Shown: positions 48,402 through 55,819, numbered from the stretch's first letter. The stretch is DNA of 64,000 nucleotides from Desulfovibrio aminophilus (GCF_023660105.1 NZ_JAMHGA010000012.1:124001-188000), one strand, 5' to 3'. The notes: generated by a model from the letters alone, not told the origin. Program-made: numbers and translations.

Positions 48402-48573
48402 GCGGCTGCTCCTTTCGGCGGGGTGACACCCGCCGCTCGTGCGTCGTCGTTCCGGGGAGGAATGTTTTTCCTCCCCGGGGCACGAAGCAAGAATCGTGCA
48501 GCCGCAAGGCGAAATGGACGACGCGAGGCGAAAAAGCTCTTGAAACCAATGCCTCGGCCGGTTTGAAACGAAA
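48402..48573. promoter_or_regulatory. Structured leader upstream of the EF-hand gene
   Basis: This is part of the 449-base gap from 48402 to 48850. Two hairpins lie before the EF-hand start: CGGCGGG / CCCGCCG (48416-48435), close to the ribosome site, and an 11-pair stem CCGGGGAGGAA / TTCCTCCCCGG with loop TGTTT (48452-48478). In the minus-strand transcript both would fold in the 5' leader and could control translation. No coding potential was seen. Confidence 0.45.
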
Positions 48574-48594
48574 AAGGCCCCGCATGGGGGCCTT
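48574..48594 (-). terminator. Intrinsic terminator, probably of tRNA-Ser before island insertion
   Basis: AAGGCCCC / GGGGCCTT form an 8-pair stem with loop GCATG. On the minus strand it ends in a run of T residues. It sits just outside the left end of the second island. It probably terminated the minus-strand tRNA-Ser gene that now lies at 55172-55265. Confidence 0.7.
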
Positions 48595-48608
48595 GCCGTC
48601 CTGCTCGG

Positions 48609-48624
48609 GAGGGTGTCAGTCGAA
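48609..48624 (+). other. Candidate left attachment site
   Basis: GAGGGTG...TCGAA here matches the tRNA-Ser 3' end segment at 55179-55194 in 13 of 16 positions, in the same orientation. It lies right after the displaced terminator. The match is imperfect and could be chance. Confidence 0.35.
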
Positions 48625-48677
48625 TTGTTGTTTTATGTCACTGAATTTTTGATACAAACAAAATCACATTTTTATCT

Positions 48678-48698
48678 GTGCCCCCAATTATGCCCCCA
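48678..48698 (+). repeat. Left terminal repeat pair GTGCCCCCA-N2-TATGCCCCCA
   Basis: Two near-identical nine- to ten-base units lie 11 bases apart in AT-rich sequence. The same pair with the same spacing occurs at 55039-55059 in the same orientation. They are candidate integrase arm-binding sites. Confidence 0.65.
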
Positions 48699-48850
48699 AT
48701 ATTGTAACATATTGAAATAAATAAATATAATAAAAATCATCCTGAAATAATTTGCGATTATATAGCGGTGCAGAACAAAAAAAGAGGGGCCAGCCTCTCG
48801 GCCAGCCCCCGAACACCGCCGGGCATCGGGAACCCGGCGGGCGCTCCCGG

Positions 48851-49099
48851 TTACTCTTCGGCGGCCCACTCAGCGGCCAGGGCGATTTCGTCAGCCTCGG
48901 CCGGGGGCAACATGCTCATCAAGGTTTCGCCCTGAATCGAGCCATGATCCCGGATGTCTTGGGCCAGGAGCAGCGTCCGATACGCCTTGTGATGCTCGGC
49001 CAGGGGGGCGCGGCTCAGGTCGATGTTGGTGCTCAGGCCGAAGTGCTCCAGGGCTTCCTGGCGGGCGGTCAGCAGGGCGGCGCGTTCAGCGTAGGTCAT
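48851..49099 (-). CDS. Small island protein, unknown function
   Basis: This 82-residue, acidic, mostly helical protein (MTYAERAALLTARQEALEHF onward, ending AAEWAAEE) is not one I recognise. AAGGAG lies upstream of its ATG. It is the most distal gene of the minus-strand island operon, 23 bases after the 300-residue gene. Codon use matches the rest of the island. The 251 bases beyond its stop hold the AT-rich left end of the island. Confidence 0.65.
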   Translation of the reverse strand: MTYAERAALLTARQEALEHFGLSTNIDLSRAPLAEHHKAYRTLLLAQDIRDHGSIQGETLMSMLPPAEADEIALAAEWAAEE

Positions 49100-49122
49100 G
49101 GTAATTCTCCTTTGCGGTTGGG

Positions 49123-50025
49123 CTAGTTCCAGGGGTTCAACCGGGCGCGGTCAGCGTGCCCGGCAACGATGGTCTTGACGCTGGCCAGGAGGTCCGTGGG
49201 GGCCTTCTCGCGCTTGGGAATGGGCATGGCGCTCATGATCTGCCCGGCGATGGCGTCACCGTAGGCGGCGGCCACCTCGGCAAAACGGATGGAGTCGCGC
49301 CACGCTTCCAGGAATCCGGCCCCGCCGATCTTGCGCATGAGCACCTCCCGCGCCCGACGCATGGGTTCCTCGGCCACCAGCCCGACCCCGCCGGGGTCAT
49401 CGTCCAGGGCATGGAGCGCGTCCACCAGACCACGGCCCGCGAGGGCCAGGGCAAAGCGGGGGCGCTCGTTCTCGGGCATCTCCAGGGCGCGGCGGCGGAT
49501 TTCACCAGCCCGCAGTTCCCGCACCATGAGCCCGTGCCCCTCGATGGGCTCAGGCAGGAGGGCAGCCACGGCAAGGCCGGTCAACTGCTCGGCCTGCTCC
49601 AGAAGCGGCGCAAGGCCCTTCTCAATGGCAAACGGGAGCTTTTCCAGGGCGGGAGCGAGCTTTTCCAGCGTCCGGGCCTCGCGCACGGAGTCCTTGAGGT
49701 CGCGGTTGCGGGCCACGGCCAGGGCGGCCTGGACGCCGGGAGCCACGTCCGCCAGGATGCCTTTCATCCACGCGGCATAAGTCGGAACCAGGGCCGTGCG
49801 CTCAAGCTGGGTGTCGTTGGCGACGATCTGCCCTAGCTGCCAATCCATGCCCTCGGGCAGCCCCAGGCCGGAACTGGCGATGCTCCCGAAGGGGGAGGGG
49901 CCGGTGGCCTTGGTGGTCCGCTCCATGTCGCGCTCGGGGGCGTCCCGGAGGGGCTGGGCCACCTTCACACCCGGGGCCGTGATGACGGCGACGGGGCCGG
50001 TGCTGTTTCGTTCGATCTTGATCAT
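49123..50025 (-). CDS. Island protein of 300 residues, unknown function
   Basis: This protein shows no motif I know. The first 75 residues are polar and Pro/Thr-rich. The rest is helical and Ala/Leu/Glu-rich (RTLEKLAPALEKLPFAIEKG, AGEIRRRALEMPENERP). No signal peptide or transmembrane span is present. The ATG was chosen because AAGGAG precedes it closely; the longer open frame upstream lacks a ribosome site. In satellites this position often holds genes interfering with or packaged by a helper phage, but I have no evidence for that here. Confidence 0.7.
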   Translation of the reverse strand: MIKIERNSTGPVAVITAPGVKVAQPLRDAPERDMERTTKATGPSPFGSIASSGLGLPEGMDWQLGQIVANDTQLERTALVPTYAAWMKGILADVAPGVQAALAVARNRDLKDSVREARTLEKLAPALEKLPFAIEKGLAPLLEQAEQLTGLAVAALLPEPIEGHGLMVRELRAGEIRRRALEMPENERPRFALALAGRGLVDALHALDDDPGGVGLVAEEPMRRAREVLMRKIGGAGFLEAWRDSIRFAEVAAAYGDAIAGQIMSAMPIPKREKAPTDLLASVKTIVAGHADRARLNPWN

Positions 50026-50051
50026 GTCTTTTCTCCTTGTATTCCCGATGG

Positions 50052-50288
50052 TTAAAGTGTTTCCCATTCTTTCGAGACGGCTACCAGAAGCGGGCAGGTG
50101 GTCGCGGCTTCGGCACGGCCCTTGAGGTCCGGCCAACTCTCCCCGGGCAGGCGGCGGAATGTCTGCCCCCCGGCCCGCACCTCGTGGATTTCGGCATCGT
50201 TGTCGGGCACGATCCACGTGCGCGGAACACGACGATCCACGCGGCCAGCCTCCAGAGCCTCCACGCGGGCGGCGATGCTACGCGGCAT
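50052..50288 (-). CDS. Small island protein, unknown function
   Basis: This 78-residue protein starts MPRSIAARVEALEAGRV and ends AVSKEWETL, with a middle strand-rich part (RTWIVPDNDAEIHEV). No family was recognised. Its start overlaps the end of the preceding 74-residue gene by 11 bases, and the 300-residue gene follows 26 bases later. The N-terminal RVEALE helix resembles that of the neighbouring 74-residue protein (RLARLERD), which hints at a common origin. Confidence 0.6.
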   Translation of the reverse strand: MPRSIAARVEALEAGRVDRRVPRTWIVPDNDAEIHEVRAGGQTFRRLPGESWPDLKGRAEAATTCPLLVAVSKEWETL

Positions 50289-50502
50289 GATCCACCTCCG
50301 GCTCAGGGCGGCGGCAATCCGCCACTTGGGCCACAAGCATTTCGTGGGGGCAGGCGGCGCGGGCCTCGGCCTGGGAAGCATAGGCCTTGCCGTTGAAGCT
50401 CACCGAGCCGTCAAGGTGTTCGATAGCCACGATCACGGGCGCGATGGGGCGGCGGTCTTCGGCGTCCCGCTCAAGCCGGGCAAGGCGGTTCCTGATGTTC
50501 AT
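50278..50502 (-). CDS. Small island protein, unknown function
   Basis: This 74-residue protein begins MNIRNRLARLERDAEDRR and contains VIVAIEHLDGSVSFNGKAY, a likely beta hairpin. Similar short proteins with an N-terminal RL.RLE helix are common in phage and satellite DNA. AAAGGAG lies upstream. It overlaps both neighbours: four bases with the preceding gene (ATGA) and 11 with the next. No function can be given. Confidence 0.65.
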   Translation of the reverse strand: MNIRNRLARLERDAEDRRPIAPVIVAIEHLDGSVSFNGKAYASQAEARAACPHEMLVAQVADCRRPEPEVDHAA

Positions 50503-50756
50503 CGAGTTTTCTCCTTTGCCTGGGCCTCCAGGCGCTTTTCCAGGTCGCTTGTGCTGATGACCCCGGCCAGCACTTGGCCGAGGTAGCCGAGACAGCGGGC
50601 AAGCCCCGGGTCCAGTTCGCCCCGGTTTGCGCGGTTGGTCACGTCGGCCAAGAACACGCGCAGGTCTTGGGCGGTTTTCAGCCGCCGCTTTGGCAGTGGC
50701 CGGGGGGCCTGGGAGGCTTTCCCTTTGGCGGCCTTGGTTGCTGGCGTTCTTTTCAT
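50499..50756 (-). CDS. Small basic island protein, unknown function
   Basis: This 85-residue protein has a very basic N-terminal third (KRTPATKAAKGKASQAPRPL) followed by helices (TAQDLRVFLADVTNRANRG, LGYLGQVLAGVISTSDLEKRL). The second part resembles short phage proteins with an N-terminal basic tail and could bind nucleic acid. It sits 65 bases after the primase gene and overlaps the next gene by four bases. Confidence 0.65.
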   Translation of the reverse strand: MKRTPATKAAKGKASQAPRPLPKRRLKTAQDLRVFLADVTNRANRGELDPGLARCLGYLGQVLAGVISTSDLEKRLEAQAKEKTR

Positions 50757-50821
50757 GCGAAAACTCCTGTCTATCTGTGTGCGATTCGCGCAGAAATGGC
50801 CCTAGGATCGCGTCTAGCGCG

Positions 50822-51946
50822 TCAGGCGGCCTCTGCTGTCCCCGCATCGAACGCGGCGGCATCCTCGGGGCATTCGCGCCGCCAGAGGGCAACGAGTTCG
50901 TCCAGGGCCTCACCCACGGCAACGTCAACAGGCGTCAGGGTCGCGGCCTCGATCCAGAACCGGACAAGTCCCGGCGTCCCGGCCATGTCCCCCACGTCTT
51001 TTCCATCCGGGCAAGGCCAGGGCTCGGCCTTGGGGAAATGCTCTTTCCACCAGGGCCACGCCTCGATACCGGCGCGGTCGAAATCCAGGGCTGCAAGGAT
51101 GCGCGGGGCGGCCCGGAGGTAGGCGGCGGCATCGGCGTCAGGCTTGCCGGTCGCGGTCCCCAGGGCCAGGGCTCCGGCCAGGTCGCGGGCCTCCTGCCAG
51201 ATCAGCACGGCGTCAAGCTCGGATTCGACCACCACCACGGGCTTGTCGGGGTCGCCGCCCAGGCCGAGGCCAGGGGTTGAGCCGGGCAGGGCGCAATACT
51301 TCGGGAGTCGATCCTCAGGCGTCCAGGCGAACCGGCGGACCTTCACGGCCACCAGCCCGGACTTGCGGCGAGAGGGGACCACCAGCCCGGCAGGGAGCCA
51401 GACGCGGCGGGGGTTGCCCTTGTCGTTCAACTCGGGTTCCAGGCCCCACGCCTCGCGGGCCTCAAAGCGGTCCTGGGGATTCCAGCCGACGCCCAGGCGG
51501 CGCACGGTGTCCGGCGTCAGCCCCCGACCCTCGGCATAGGCCAAGCCCTCGGAACCGGGCGTCATATTTGCGGCGCACTCGGCAACGAATCGGGCGGCCT
51601 GCTCCTGCCAGGATACGACGGGCGTTGTCGCGGGCTTAGGCTCCCAGGTCCGGCGGACAGGCCGGACATGTCCGGTGTGTCCCGTCCGGGTCCGGGGCTC
51701 CATCTTGAGGGCGGCGCACGCTTCAGGATAGCTCAGGCCGTCGCGGTCCCTGAGGAACTGGATAGCGTCCCCGGTGCGTCCACAGGCCCGGCAGAGGTAG
51801 CGGCCCCCGGCGTCTCCGCTCGGATGGTCCGGCCAGACACGGAAGCGGTCCCGGCCGCCGCACCAGGGACACGGCCCGGCCCATTCGCCGCCCGAGGTTC
51901 CGGCAACGTGTTTCAACTCGGCAGGGAATAGGTCCAGAATATTCAT
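50822..51946 (-). CDS. Zinc-finger/TOPRIM primase
   Basis: This 374-residue DnaG-like primase would make RNA primers for island replication. Residues about 20-60 form a CHC2-like zinc finger with CPWC and CRAC pairs and an adjacent GDAIQFLRDRDGLSYPEA. Residues about 230-330 form a TOPRIM fold: KPVVVVESELDAVL carries the catalytic Glu and LAALDFDRAGIEA the Asp pair. The start overlaps the ATPase stop (ATGA). A 14-base palindrome CCGGACATGTCCGG lies inside its coding region. Confidence 0.88.
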   Translation of the reverse strand: MNILDLFPAELKHVAGTSGGEWAGPCPWCGGRDRFRVWPDHPSGDAGGRYLCRACGRTGDAIQFLRDRDGLSYPEACAALKMEPRTRTGHTGHVRPVRRTWEPKPATTPVVSWQEQAARFVAECAANMTPGSEGLAYAEGRGLTPDTVRRLGVGWNPQDRFEAREAWGLEPELNDKGNPRRVWLPAGLVVPSRRKSGLVAVKVRRFAWTPEDRLPKYCALPGSTPGLGLGGDPDKPVVVVESELDAVLIWQEARDLAGALALGTATGKPDADAAAYLRAAPRILAALDFDRAGIEAWPWWKEHFPKAEPWPCPDGKDVGDMAGTPGLVRFWIEAATLTPVDVAVGEALDELVALWRRECPEDAAAFDAGTAEAA

Positions 51947-52073
51947 TCGGCCCGTCCCTGACCCTGGACGGACACCGGACAACGGACAGGGTCTAAAGAC
52001 CCCTGTCCTGTCCGTCCGGTCTGGTGTCCCCCGGACATGTCTGGACATTGTCCGGTTTTGTCCGGTTGTCCGG
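51662..52073. repeat. TGTCCGG / CCGGACA repeat cluster within the replication genes
   Basis: Perfect palindrome CCGGACATGTCCGG lies at 51662-51675. CCGGACA recurs at 51975 and 52031 (there as CCGGACATGTCTGG). Direct TGTCCGG copies start at 52049, 52059 and 52067. The main group straddles the ATPase/primase junction. Iterons of this density are typical of plasmid or P4-type origins, so this is a candidate island origin. Confidence 0.55.
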
Positions 52074-53178
52074 TTATCCAAAAGTGGTCATCGAGAGTGC
52101 CGACAAGCCCGAGGTCCAGCAGGTCCGCCACGGCCCTCTTGAATGTCCGCCGCTTGTTCTCCTGATCCTCGGAAGCACTCACGCCGCGCCGGTATGCCTC
52201 GGCCCGCCACTTCTCGATATGCGCCCGGCCCTCGGCCCCGCAGGCGTCCCGCAGGGCCTCCAGGGCAATGCGCTTCGCCCCGGTCAAGGCCCTTCCCTTT
52301 TTGCCGGGCACGTCCACCTGCCGCAGGACAAGGGAGCCGATGGGATCGCCCGTCTCGGGGTCGGTCCAGCCGGTCGGCACGGTGTCCGCCTCAAGGGCCA
52401 TGTCCGCCGGGACATCGTGGTCCTTGGCCTTGGTGCAGGTCAGGACGCGGGTATCGTCCCGCACGTCCAGCCGGTATTCCCAATCGAGGGCGGCACGCAG
52501 GGCTGAGGCCCCACGCGCCCGGTCGCGCTCGGCAAGGCCGCTGTGATGCACCACCAGCACGGCGCACCCAAAGCGAGCCCGCAGACGGTCCAGGGCCGCA
52601 ATAAAGGCGCTCATGTCCTGAGTGCTGTTTTCATCGGCCCCGAAGCAGCGGGCCAAGGTGTCGATGACGATCAGCCGGGGGCGCTCGGCAAGGTCGGTAA
52701 TCGCGGATGTTGCGGCTTCCACGCTTGCCGGGTCGAGGAACTGCACGGCCTCGCTGGCGACATGGAACGGCAGGCCCTCCCCGGTCAGGTGGTGGGCCCG
52801 GAGCCACGCCTTGATACGTCGGGACAGGCCCCGGAAGCCCTCGCCCGCGACATAGACCACGGGGCCAGCCTGGGGCACGTCCACCCCCTGCCAGGGCAGG
52901 CCGGAGGCGATGCTCAGCCCCATGTCCAGGGCCACGAAGCTTTTCATGCTCCCGGACGCGCCGAAGAGGCAGGCTAGGGCCTCGGCCTCCAGATAGTCGC
53001 GCAAAAGCCAGGCCGTGGGCCGGGGCTCGGCCAGCATCTCGGACAGGTCCAGGAGCCGGAAGGCGCGGCGGGGCTCATCCTCTGCCGGGGCCTCTTGGGG
53101 CTTCTCGGCAGCACGGAAAGCCTCGGCCCGCTCCAGCACGGCGGCGCGGATTTTCAAAAGGTCCGGCGCGGCGGCCAT
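51943..53178 (-). CDS. RepA-like RecA-fold ATPase/helicase
   Basis: This 411-residue protein belongs to the AAA_25/RepA type of RecA-fold ATPases, which act as replicative helicases of small plasmids and satellites. Walker A is FGASGSMKSF near residue 90, Walker B is LIVIDTLARCFGADENS, and VLVVHHSG is the following strand. The C-terminal 40 residues are low-complexity with repeated TGQ/GRTG units, encoded by the TGTCCGG repeats. The ATG lies one base before the AlpA-like stop. An upstream in-frame ATG would overlap that gene and is less likely. Confidence 0.87.
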   Translation of the reverse strand: MAAAPDLLKIRAAVLERAEAFRAAEKPQEAPAEDEPRRAFRLLDLSEMLAEPRPTAWLLRDYLEAEALACLFGASGSMKSFVALDMGLSIASGLPWQGVDVPQAGPVVYVAGEGFRGLSRRIKAWLRAHHLTGEGLPFHVASEAVQFLDPASVEAATSAITDLAERPRLIVIDTLARCFGADENSTQDMSAFIAALDRLRARFGCAVLVVHHSGLAERDRARGASALRAALDWEYRLDVRDDTRVLTCTKAKDHDVPADMALEADTVPTGWTDPETGDPIGSLVLRQVDVPGKKGRALTGAKRIALEALRDACGAEGRAHIEKWRAEAYRRGVSASEDQENKRRTFKRAVADLLDLGLVGTLDDHFWITGQPDKTGQCPDMSGGHQTGRTGQGSLDPVRCPVSVQGQGRAE

Positions 53179-53179
53179 G

Positions 53180-53383
53180 CTAGGCGGCCTCCTGCCCCGC
53201 AGTGCGGCCCTCCATCCATTCCCGCACATCCTCGGCCCGCCATGCAGTGGTGCGGGGTCCGAGCTTCACGGGCTTGGGGAAGCGGCCTTCTTTGGTCCAT
53301 GCCCAAAGCGTGGCGCGGCAGACGGGAACGAAGGAGAGGACTTGCTTGTCGCGGAGGAAACCAGCGGAAGGTAATTCGGCCAT
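53180..53383 (-). CDS. AlpA-like MerR-type helix-turn-helix regulator
   Basis: This 67-residue protein matches the AlpA/excisionase group found next to integrases: RDKQVLSFVPVCRATLWAWTKEGRFPKPVKLGPRTTAWRAEDV. It combines a small helix-turn-helix with a wing and the WR...V.EW ending. AlpA proteins activate integrase or replication genes of P4-like elements. I chose the second ATG because GGAG precedes it by seven bases; the upstream ATG adds four residues. It is the first gene of the replication operon. Confidence 0.88.
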   Translation of the reverse strand: MAELPSAGFLRDKQVLSFVPVCRATLWAWTKEGRFPKPVKLGPRTTAWRAEDVREWMEGRTAGQEAA

Positions 53384-53572
53384 ATGGCGCTCCATTCGGA
53401 ACGCCGGGCCTATTTAAAGGGGCGGGCGGTCTGGATTACGAGGCGGAGGGCGGGCTTAATGCCGGGCCTCTTGGCTCGGAGAAGAGGGGGCGGCTATTGG
53501 CCGGGGCCTCTTCCTGGAAAGGCATATAGGCTGGACGGATTCAGTTGTCAATAGATTCTTTAGAGAAAAAAA

Positions 53573-53599
53573 GCCCCGCCTCCAGGTCGGAGACGGGGC
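53573..53599 (-). terminator. Intrinsic terminator on the minus strand after the integrase unit
   Basis: A stem of GCCCCG(T/C)CTCC paired across loop GACCT reads into seven T residues on the minus strand (A run at 53566-53572). It lies about 25 bases past the last possible small frame after the integrase gene. It should end integrase transcription before the AlpA-like unit. Confidence 0.85.
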
Positions 53600-53654
53600 C
53601 ATATGGGCCAGGGGGCCGGGTTACTACTTCGCGCCGGGCAGGCGGGTGATCTTC

Positions 53655-53750
53655 TCAGGCATCGGGGGCCTCCCCAGGGTATTGCAGAGTTTCCGTCTCG
53701 TTGGCGATGGCATGGAGCCGCTTGTTAAGCTCCGTGAGGATGCGCCCCAC
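53655..53750 (-). CDS. Possible 31-residue peptide after the integrase
   Basis: A GTG-started frame encodes MGRILTELNKRLHAIANETETL and a nine-residue tail. It begins 16 bases after the integrase stop and looks like a real amphipathic helix, but no good ribosome site is present. Its stop overlaps a tiny 12-residue frame (53624-53662, MPEKITRLPGAK). Confidence 0.3.
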   Translation of the reverse strand: MGRILTELNKRLHAIANETETLQYPGEAPDA

Positions 53751-53766
53751 GCCGGGCGGGTGTCGC

Positions 53767-54999
53767 CTATGCGCTCTTGCTCTTGAACAGGGGCAGCACC
53801 TTGCCGCCGTCCGAAGCCTTGAGCCGGTCCAGGAAGTCCGCCCAACTCTCCATCATCTCAATGCGTTGGGACAGATATTGCGCCCGATTGTAGGCCGCCC
53901 GGATCGCATTCTTCGGCGCGTGGGCAAGCTGGGCCTCGATCACGTCCGGGGGCCAGCCGATTTCATTCAACATGGTACTTGCCATAGCCCGGAAGCCGTG
54001 GGCGGTCATTTCCTCGCTGGTATAGCCGAGGGTGCGCAGGGCCGCGCCCAAGGTATTTTCCGAGATGATCTTGCCGGGGCGGTTGCCGGGGAACAGATAC
54101 TTGCCCGCGCCAGTCAGGGGGTGAAGCTCCCGCAGAATCGCCACGGCCTGGGGGGCCAAGGGAACAAGGTGCTGGCGGCGCATCTTCATCTTCTCGGGCG
54201 GGATGCGCCAGAGAGGGGTTCGGCCGTCAAGCTCGAACTCGGCCCATTCCGCATGGCGGAGTTCGCCGGGCCGAACAAAGAGCAGGGGGGCCAGCCGGAG
54301 GGCGCAGCGGACCACGTGCGAACCCTGGTAGGCGTCAATATCCTTGAGCAGTTCGGCCACCTTGAACGAGTCCGTCAGGGCCGCGAAGTGGCGCTTTGCT
54401 GGCGGAGGCACGGCCCCCCGGAGGTCTGCCGCCGGGTTGCGCTCGGCCCGGCCGGTCGCCACGGCGAAGGCCAGGATTTGCCCGATCTTCTGCAACTGGC
54501 GGCGGGCGGTTTCGGCCGCGCCCCGATCCTCAATGCGCCGGACCACGGCCAGGATTTCCGGGGCGGTGATCTCGCGCACGGGCCGATGCCCCAGCCACGG
54601 GAAAACGTCCGTCTTGAGTCGGTGCATCACGGTATCGCCATGCTTGGCCGTGAAGGTGTGCCGGAACCGCTCGAACCAATCCAGGGCTAGGGCCTCGAAG
54701 GTTTCCGCTTCGGCCACTTCTCCGGCCTTCTCGGCTTTCCGCACGGCAGAGGGGTCTATGCCCTGGGCCAGGAGTTTACGGGCGGCCTCGGCCTTGTCGC
54801 GGGCATCAGCTAGGCCCACGGCGGGATATGCCCCCAGGGCGAGACGCTTTTCCTTGCCCCCAAAACGGAACTTGAGCCGCCAGAGCTTGCCCCCGGCAGG
54901 GGATATCTCCAAGTACATGCCCCCGCCGTCAAAGAGGCGCTGGGGCTTCGGGCCTGGCTTGGCGTTGCGGATCGCGGTGTCAGTGAGCTTGCCGGGCAT
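53767..54999 (-). CDS. P4-type tyrosine integrase
   Basis: This 410-residue recombinase belongs to the P4/CP4-57 group with the DUF4102 N-terminal arm-binding domain (MPGKLTDTAIRNAKPGPKPQ, then KLWRLKFRFGGKEKRL). Catalytic residues are visible: Arg in RPGELRHAEW, HGFRAMAST, His in LAHAPKN and the Tyr in AAYNRAQYL. AGGAGG lies upstream of the ATG. The gene starts about 170 bases from the tRNA-Ser 3' end, its probable target. Repeat units at 55031-55059 lie between the two. Confidence 0.94.
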   Translation of the reverse strand: MPGKLTDTAIRNAKPGPKPQRLFDGGGMYLEISPAGGKLWRLKFRFGGKEKRLALGAYPAVGLADARDKAEAARKLLAQGIDPSAVRKAEKAGEVAEAETFEALALDWFERFRHTFTAKHGDTVMHRLKTDVFPWLGHRPVREITAPEILAVVRRIEDRGAAETARRQLQKIGQILAFAVATGRAERNPAADLRGAVPPPAKRHFAALTDSFKVAELLKDIDAYQGSHVVRCALRLAPLLFVRPGELRHAEWAEFELDGRTPLWRIPPEKMKMRRQHLVPLAPQAVAILRELHPLTGAGKYLFPGNRPGKIISENTLGAALRTLGYTSEEMTAHGFRAMASTMLNEIGWPPDVIEAQLAHAPKNAIRAAYNRAQYLSQRIEMMESWADFLDRLKASDGGKVLPLFKSKSA

Positions 55000-55030
55000 G
55001 GGGGCATCCTCCTGGCCTTGGGGGCTGAAA

Positions 55031-55059
55031 ATGCCCCCGTGCCCCCAGATATGCCCCCA
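55031..55059 (+). repeat. Right terminal repeats (xTGCCCCCx, three units)
   Basis: ATGCCCCC, GTGCCCCCA and TATGCCCCCA lie head to tail, starting 32 bases upstream of the integrase start. The last two repeat the left-end pair at 48678-48698 with identical spacing. They are candidate arm-type integrase sites and may also affect integrase expression. Confidence 0.65.
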
Positions 55060-55171
55060 CTTTTGCCGGGTGTCAATGGTCTATATCGGACTCTATCGGA
55101 CACTTTGGCAACAAAAAACCCCGGATTTCCGGGGCTTTCTGGGCCGTTTTGGCCGTGGTCGGATTCTCATA

Positions 55172-55265
55172 TGGCGGAGAGGGTGGGATTCGAACCCACG
55201 TGCCGGTTATTAGCCGACAACCCGATTTCGAGTCGGGCCCGTTACGGCCACTTCGGTACCTCTCC
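55172..55265 (-). tRNA. tRNA-Ser (anticodon CGA)
   Basis: The acceptor stem is GGAGAGG with CCTCTCC, the discriminator is G and CCA is encoded. The anticodon loop CTCGAAA gives CGA. There is a long class II variable arm and a T loop GTTCGAATC. It is intact and serves as the attachment site of the island on its left. No terminator lies directly after it now. Confidence 0.96.
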
Positions 55266-55315
55266 GCTGGGGAAGGCGTTTATAAACGCTGGCGGCCCGG
55301 GACGCAACCCCTGGA

Positions 55316-55813
55316 TCAGTCCTTGCGGCGCTTCTGGAAAAAATGTTTGAGCAGCCCGCCGCACTCCTGGGCCATGACCCCGGGCACCGTCCACATGGCG
55401 TGGTTGGCGAAGGGCAGGGCCGCGCCGTCCAGGTTGGAGACCAGGGCCCCGGCCTTGGGGTCCGCCGCGCCGAAGACCACTCCCGCCACCCGGGCGTGCA
55501 GGAGCGCGCCCACGCACATGAGGCAGGGCTCCAGCGTGACCACCAGGATCGCGCCGGTGAGCCGGTAATTGCCGAGCCGTTCCCCGGCCCGGCGCAGGCA
55601 GAGGATTTCCGCGTGGGCCGTGGGGTCGTGCCGGGCGATGCTCCGGTTGCGCTCCCGGGCCAGGACCTCGCCGCGCGGGGAGAGAAGCAGCGCGCCCACC
55701 GGGGCCTCGCCCTCCTGGGCCGCGAGCATGGCCTCGGCCAGGGCCTGGTCCATGAACGAGCGCCACGTGCCGCCCAGGGCGGACTCCTCGGGGGGCAGCG
55801 GCCGGGATCGCAT
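55316..55813 (-). CDS. tadA: tRNA-specific adenosine deaminase
   Basis: This 165-residue zinc enzyme converts A34 to inosine in tRNA-Arg(ACG). The active site shows TAHAEIL (His and Glu) near residue 68 and EPCLMCVGAL (two Cys) near 95. It is slightly longer than E. coli TadA owing to about 15 residues at the N-terminus; a later Met (near residue 21, at FMDQALAEA) is an alternative start. It follows purQ with a six-base gap on the same strand. Confidence 0.93.
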   Translation of the reverse strand: MRSRPLPPEESALGGTWRSFMDQALAEAMLAAQEGEAPVGALLLSPRGEVLARERNRSIARHDPTAHAEILCLRRAGERLGNYRLTGAILVVTLEPCLMCVGALLHARVAGVVFGAADPKAGALVSNLDGAALPFANHAMWTVPGVMAQECGGLLKHFFQKRRKD

Positions 55814-55819
55814 GACCGG

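Larger units (their letters stand above)
48609..55194. mobile_element. Satellite-like island inserted at tRNA-Ser(CGA)
   Basis: A P4-type integrase abuts the 3' end of tRNA-Ser. Leftwards, nearly all genes lie on the minus strand: an AlpA-like regulator, a RecA-fold ATPase, a primase and five small or unknown genes. There are no capsid, tail or lysis genes, so it resembles a P4- or PICI-like satellite or a small integrative plasmid of about 6.5 kb. Matching repeat pairs lie near both ends. GC content is close to that of the host. The left boundary is inferred from the displaced terminator and a weak match to the tRNA. Confidence 0.8.

Noticed and set aside
48678-48698. CRISPR array
   Set aside because: Only two 9-10-base units with no spacers of regular length are present. 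No CRISPR-like array was seen anywhere in the window.
48609-55194. Complete prophage
   Set aside because: No terminase, portal, capsid, tail or lysis genes are present; gene content fits a satellite or small integrative element.
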